NCBI GenBank assembly: GCA_016932015.1 | Contig: JAFGDQ010000095.1 | Coordinates: forward strand, 1-36,809 | Direction of reading: 5' to 3' | Origin: Spirochaetota bacterium | GTDB taxonomy: Bacteria > Spirochaetota > UBA4802 > JAFGDQ01 | DNA: 36,809 nt | In this document: piece after piece, positions 35,011-36,809 of the stretch | Layout of the letters: the number at the start of each line of letters is the position of its first letter | How positions within the stretch are numbered: the stretch's first letter is position 1 | Program-made: the position numbers and the translations under genes | The notes under the pieces: model-generated | Database searches by the model: none | What the model saw: the letters and a program-made list of their open reading frames with translations, nothing else | Told to the model about the DNA's origin: nothing

Positions 35011-35574
35011 ATGAAAAAGTCATTCGGTGCTAAAATTATTGTATTATCCGCACCCGTCTGGTGCGTCGGGTCCTATGATTCTGAAAACAGGCCCAATGTC
35101 ATGACAGTAGCATGGGGAGGTGTATGCTGTTCCAGTCCGCCATGTGTTACGATCTCTATTCGGGAAGCAACCTACAGTTATCATAATATCATGGAAAGAG
35201 AGGCATACACAGTAAGCATACCATCCGGAAATCACATAAAAGAGGCCGATTATTTCGGAATTGTATCCGGAAAAGATACGGACAAGTTCAAGGAGACAGG
35301 CCTTACTCCGGTAAGATCGGAAATTGTGGACGCGCCGTATGTGGATGAATTCCCGCTTATTATAGAATGTAAAGTAATTCACTCTTATAAGATTGGTTCA
35401 CATACACAATTCATTGGAGAAATAATAGATATTAAAGCTGATGAAAGCATTCTTGATGAGAATGATCAGATCGATCCGGAAAAAATACATCCGGTTACAT
35501 TTGCTCCCGTATTAAGGAGATATTTCGCCAAAGGCAGTTATCTCGGCAGAGGATTTGAGATCGGAAAGAAATAA
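35011..35574 (+). CDS. Flavin reductase-like FMN-binding protein (flavoredoxin family)
   Basis: 187 residues, full length for the family. APVWCVGSYDSENRPNVMTVAWGGVCCSSPPCVTISIREATYSYHNIMEREAYTVSIPS is the FMN-binding split-barrel N-terminal pattern, followed by DKFKETGLTPVRS and FPLIIECKV. Flavoredoxins bind FMN and pass electrons in anaerobes. GGAG lies about 10 bases before the ATG. Cysteines occur in an unusual VCCSSPPC cluster. Partner unknown. Confidence 0.9.
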   Translation: MKKSFGAKIIVLSAPVWCVGSYDSENRPNVMTVAWGGVCCSSPPCVTISIREATYSYHNIMEREAYTVSIPSGNHIKEADYFGIVSGKDTDKFKETGLTPVRSEIVDAPYVDEFPLIIECKVIHSYKIGSHTQFIGEIIDIKADESILDENDQIDPEKIHPVTFAPVLRRYFAKGSYLGRGFEIGKK

Positions 35575-35597
35575 GTATTTACTGTCACAAAATACTG

Positions 35598-36773
35598 TTA
35601 TTTGGCTCCGTATTTTTTAAGAAGCGTCCTGATTTCTGAATTATTATTTATGTCTGCGATCTGTAAAGCAGTTGATCCTGCGGGATACTGTTTGTACTTC
35701 TTTTCAATGACTGAACTTGTATCAGCTCCATTTTTTAACAGCAGGTCTGTTATTTCAGCATTATTATACAGTACGGCATTATGCAAAGGTGCCCACCCTG
35801 AATCGGTTTTAATATTAACATCAGCTTTCCATTTGACCAGCTGTTTCACGAGTGAAACTTTTTCATATACCACTGCAGCATTAAGCGCTGTATAACCGCT
35901 GTTATCCTTTGCATTAATATCCGCACCGTTCTTCAACAGAAGCTCTGCAATCTCAAGTCTGTTCTTCATTACTGCTTTATAAAATGGAGACTGCCCGGAA
36001 TCTTTTATATCAAGATCTGCACCCATTGCTATGAGTTTTTTTACGTCTTCAATATTATTGTTCTTTACAGCTAAATGAAGTCCGGAATCACCCTGTTCAT
36101 TTCTGAAAAACGAATCGCCTGCCCTGCCGAAAGAATATCTTGCTTTATTTACTTCTGCGGCATTTACTGTATCCGCGTAAAATCCAAGTGTAACAATATT
36201 GACAGTCGCGGGAATATCAGTGCCTTTTGAGGTCAAAACAGATTTTCCTTTATTGTAAACTGTCAAGGGTTCGGTTAATTTACGATTGCTCCATCCCACC
36301 CACGCGTATTCAGGGAGGAACCTTACAAATCTGTAAGTTTCAGCAGAATCCATTTCCTCTTTGAATTTTCTTTTACTGTATCTGTATGAATCACTGGCAA
36401 TATCATATCCCCATGCGCCTCCTAATCCGATGACCGGAATAGAACACAGCATCAGTTCAGCGCTGCCTACATAAGCTCCGAGAACAATCAGGCCGCCTCC
36501 AAGAGCAAGACCTCCGGTAAAGACAGCAACCCCGGCCAGTATCCCGGATACAGTTGTGACAGTTCCCTTAATAGCGCTACCGCTTGCCTTTTGCGCATAA
36601 CGTGAATCCCGGATGATATCCTGAATTTCATTATCCCTTATAAAATGCCGTTTATACCAGTATGAAGAATCAGGAGTAATATATAATCCAGCTGAATAAT
36701 TTCCGGAATCCTTAAGTATAAGTGGCTCTTCAGGAAATAAGGTGGAAAAGTAAGAGGTATAATGGATTATTAG
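35598..36773 (-). CDS. Ankyrin-repeat membrane protein, 5' end unresolved at the window edge
   Basis: The first in-frame ATG is at 36452, but that begins inside a hydrophobic segment and coding-like sequence continues upstream with no ATG, GTG or TTG to a TGA at 36776-36774, itself directly preceded by an ATG (36779-36777). The upstream part reads LYITPDSSYWYKRHFIRDNEI, then two glycine-rich membrane segments (TVSGILAGVAVFTGGLAL, GGLIVLGAYVGSAELML). Five ankyrin repeats fill the C-terminal half (GLHLAVKNNNIEDVKKLI, SPFYKAVMKNRLEIAELLLKNGADINAKD, ALNAAVVYEKVSLVKQLV, PLHNAVLYNNAEITDLLLKNGADTSS, ALQIADINNNSEIRTLLKK). Either the gene is frameshifted near the edge or its start lies beyond. Likely a membrane protein with ankyrin repeats for protein binding. 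Confidence 0.75.
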   Translation of the reverse strand, partial: LIIHYTSYFSTLFPEEPLILKDSGNYSAGLYITPDSSYWYKRHFIRDNEIQDIIRDSRYAQKASGSAIKGTVTTVSGILAGVAVFTGGLALGGGLIVLGAYVGSAELMLCSIPVIGLGGAWGYDIASDSYRYSKRKFKEEMDSAETYRFVRFLPEYAWVGWSNRKLTEPLTVYNKGKSVLTSKGTDIPATVNIVTLGFYADTVNAAEVNKARYSFGRAGDSFFRNEQGDSGLHLAVKNNNIEDVKKLIAMGADLDIKDSGQSPFYKAVMKNRLEIAELLLKNGADINAKDNSGYTALNAAVVYEKVSLVKQLVKWKADVNIKTDSGWAPLHNAVLYNNAEITDLLLKNGADTSSVIEKKYKQYPAGSTALQIADINNNSEIRTLLKKYGAK

Positions 36774-36809
36774 TCACATGGAAGAGACATTAGAAGAATT
36801 TTATAACGC

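Noticed and set aside
36774..36776. TGA of the ankyrin gene read as selenocysteine
   Set aside because: It would be residue 2, with no SECIS-like hairpin evident and no selenoprotein-type motif around it; a frameshift or truncated end is more plausible.
1..36809. CRISPR array, insertion sequence or rRNA genes
   Set aside because: I saw no regularly spaced direct repeats, no transposase, and no rRNA sequence.

Overview
The window is AT-rich (by eye below 40% G+C) and densely coded. It looks like an anaerobic Gram-negative bacterium. The evidence is a heptosyltransferase for lipopolysaccharide core, several Sec or lipoprotein signal peptides, an AsmA-like envelope protein, a selenocysteine tRNA, and an anaerobe-type Orp (orange protein) gene cluster. 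The mix of giant TPR, FecR and DUF1318 lipoprotein genes fits Spirochaetota best, but I cannot prove the phylum from sequence alone.

Layout, left to right. 1-90: tRNA-Sec (minus). 151-1731: two minus-strand exported proteins, one with its frame broken in a poly-A tract of the signal peptide. 2161-4472: carboxynorspermidine synthase and decarboxylase, overlapping, an alternative spermidine/norspermidine route. 4558-10989: the Orp region. A sigma54-dependent activator with a cysteine-bearing PAS domain (OrpR-like) is followed by a seven-gene operon: three NifX/NifB-type cluster-binding proteins, a metallo-beta-lactamase-fold protein, two MinD-type ATPases with inserted ferredoxin domains, and an Mrp ATPase. 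A palindrome TTGC-N5-GCAA occurs at the activator's own start, twice upstream of a well-spaced sigma54 promoter, and once after the last operon gene. 11022-12044: heptosyltransferase (minus). 12195-16053: GAF-GAF-PP2C phosphatase, LPG-synthase-type membrane protein and radical SAM protein (plus). 16110-28604: a minus-strand envelope operon read as AsmA-like protein, DUF1318 lipoprotein, a 2624-residue propeller/TPR/CHAT-like protein, then a FecR-domain protein. 29125-36773: GAF-GGDEF diguanylate cyclase, transglutaminase-like protein, cupin-like protein, alanine racemase, a small DUF6266-like protein, glycerol dehydrogenase, flavin reductase-like protein and an ankyrin-repeat membrane protein that meets the right edge.

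How they work together. The Orp cluster is a self-contained regulatory and cofactor module: the activator probably senses redox through its PAS cysteines, binds paired sites on one helix face, and drives a sigma54 promoter only about 12 bp from the first start codon. The module is known from Desulfovibrio. The single-operon arrangement, the shared operator and the orphan downstream operator seen here are the most interesting points. The second notable system is the AsmA/DUF1318/giant/FecR operon, whose giant protein carries two CHAT-like folds that both seem to lack the protease dyad.
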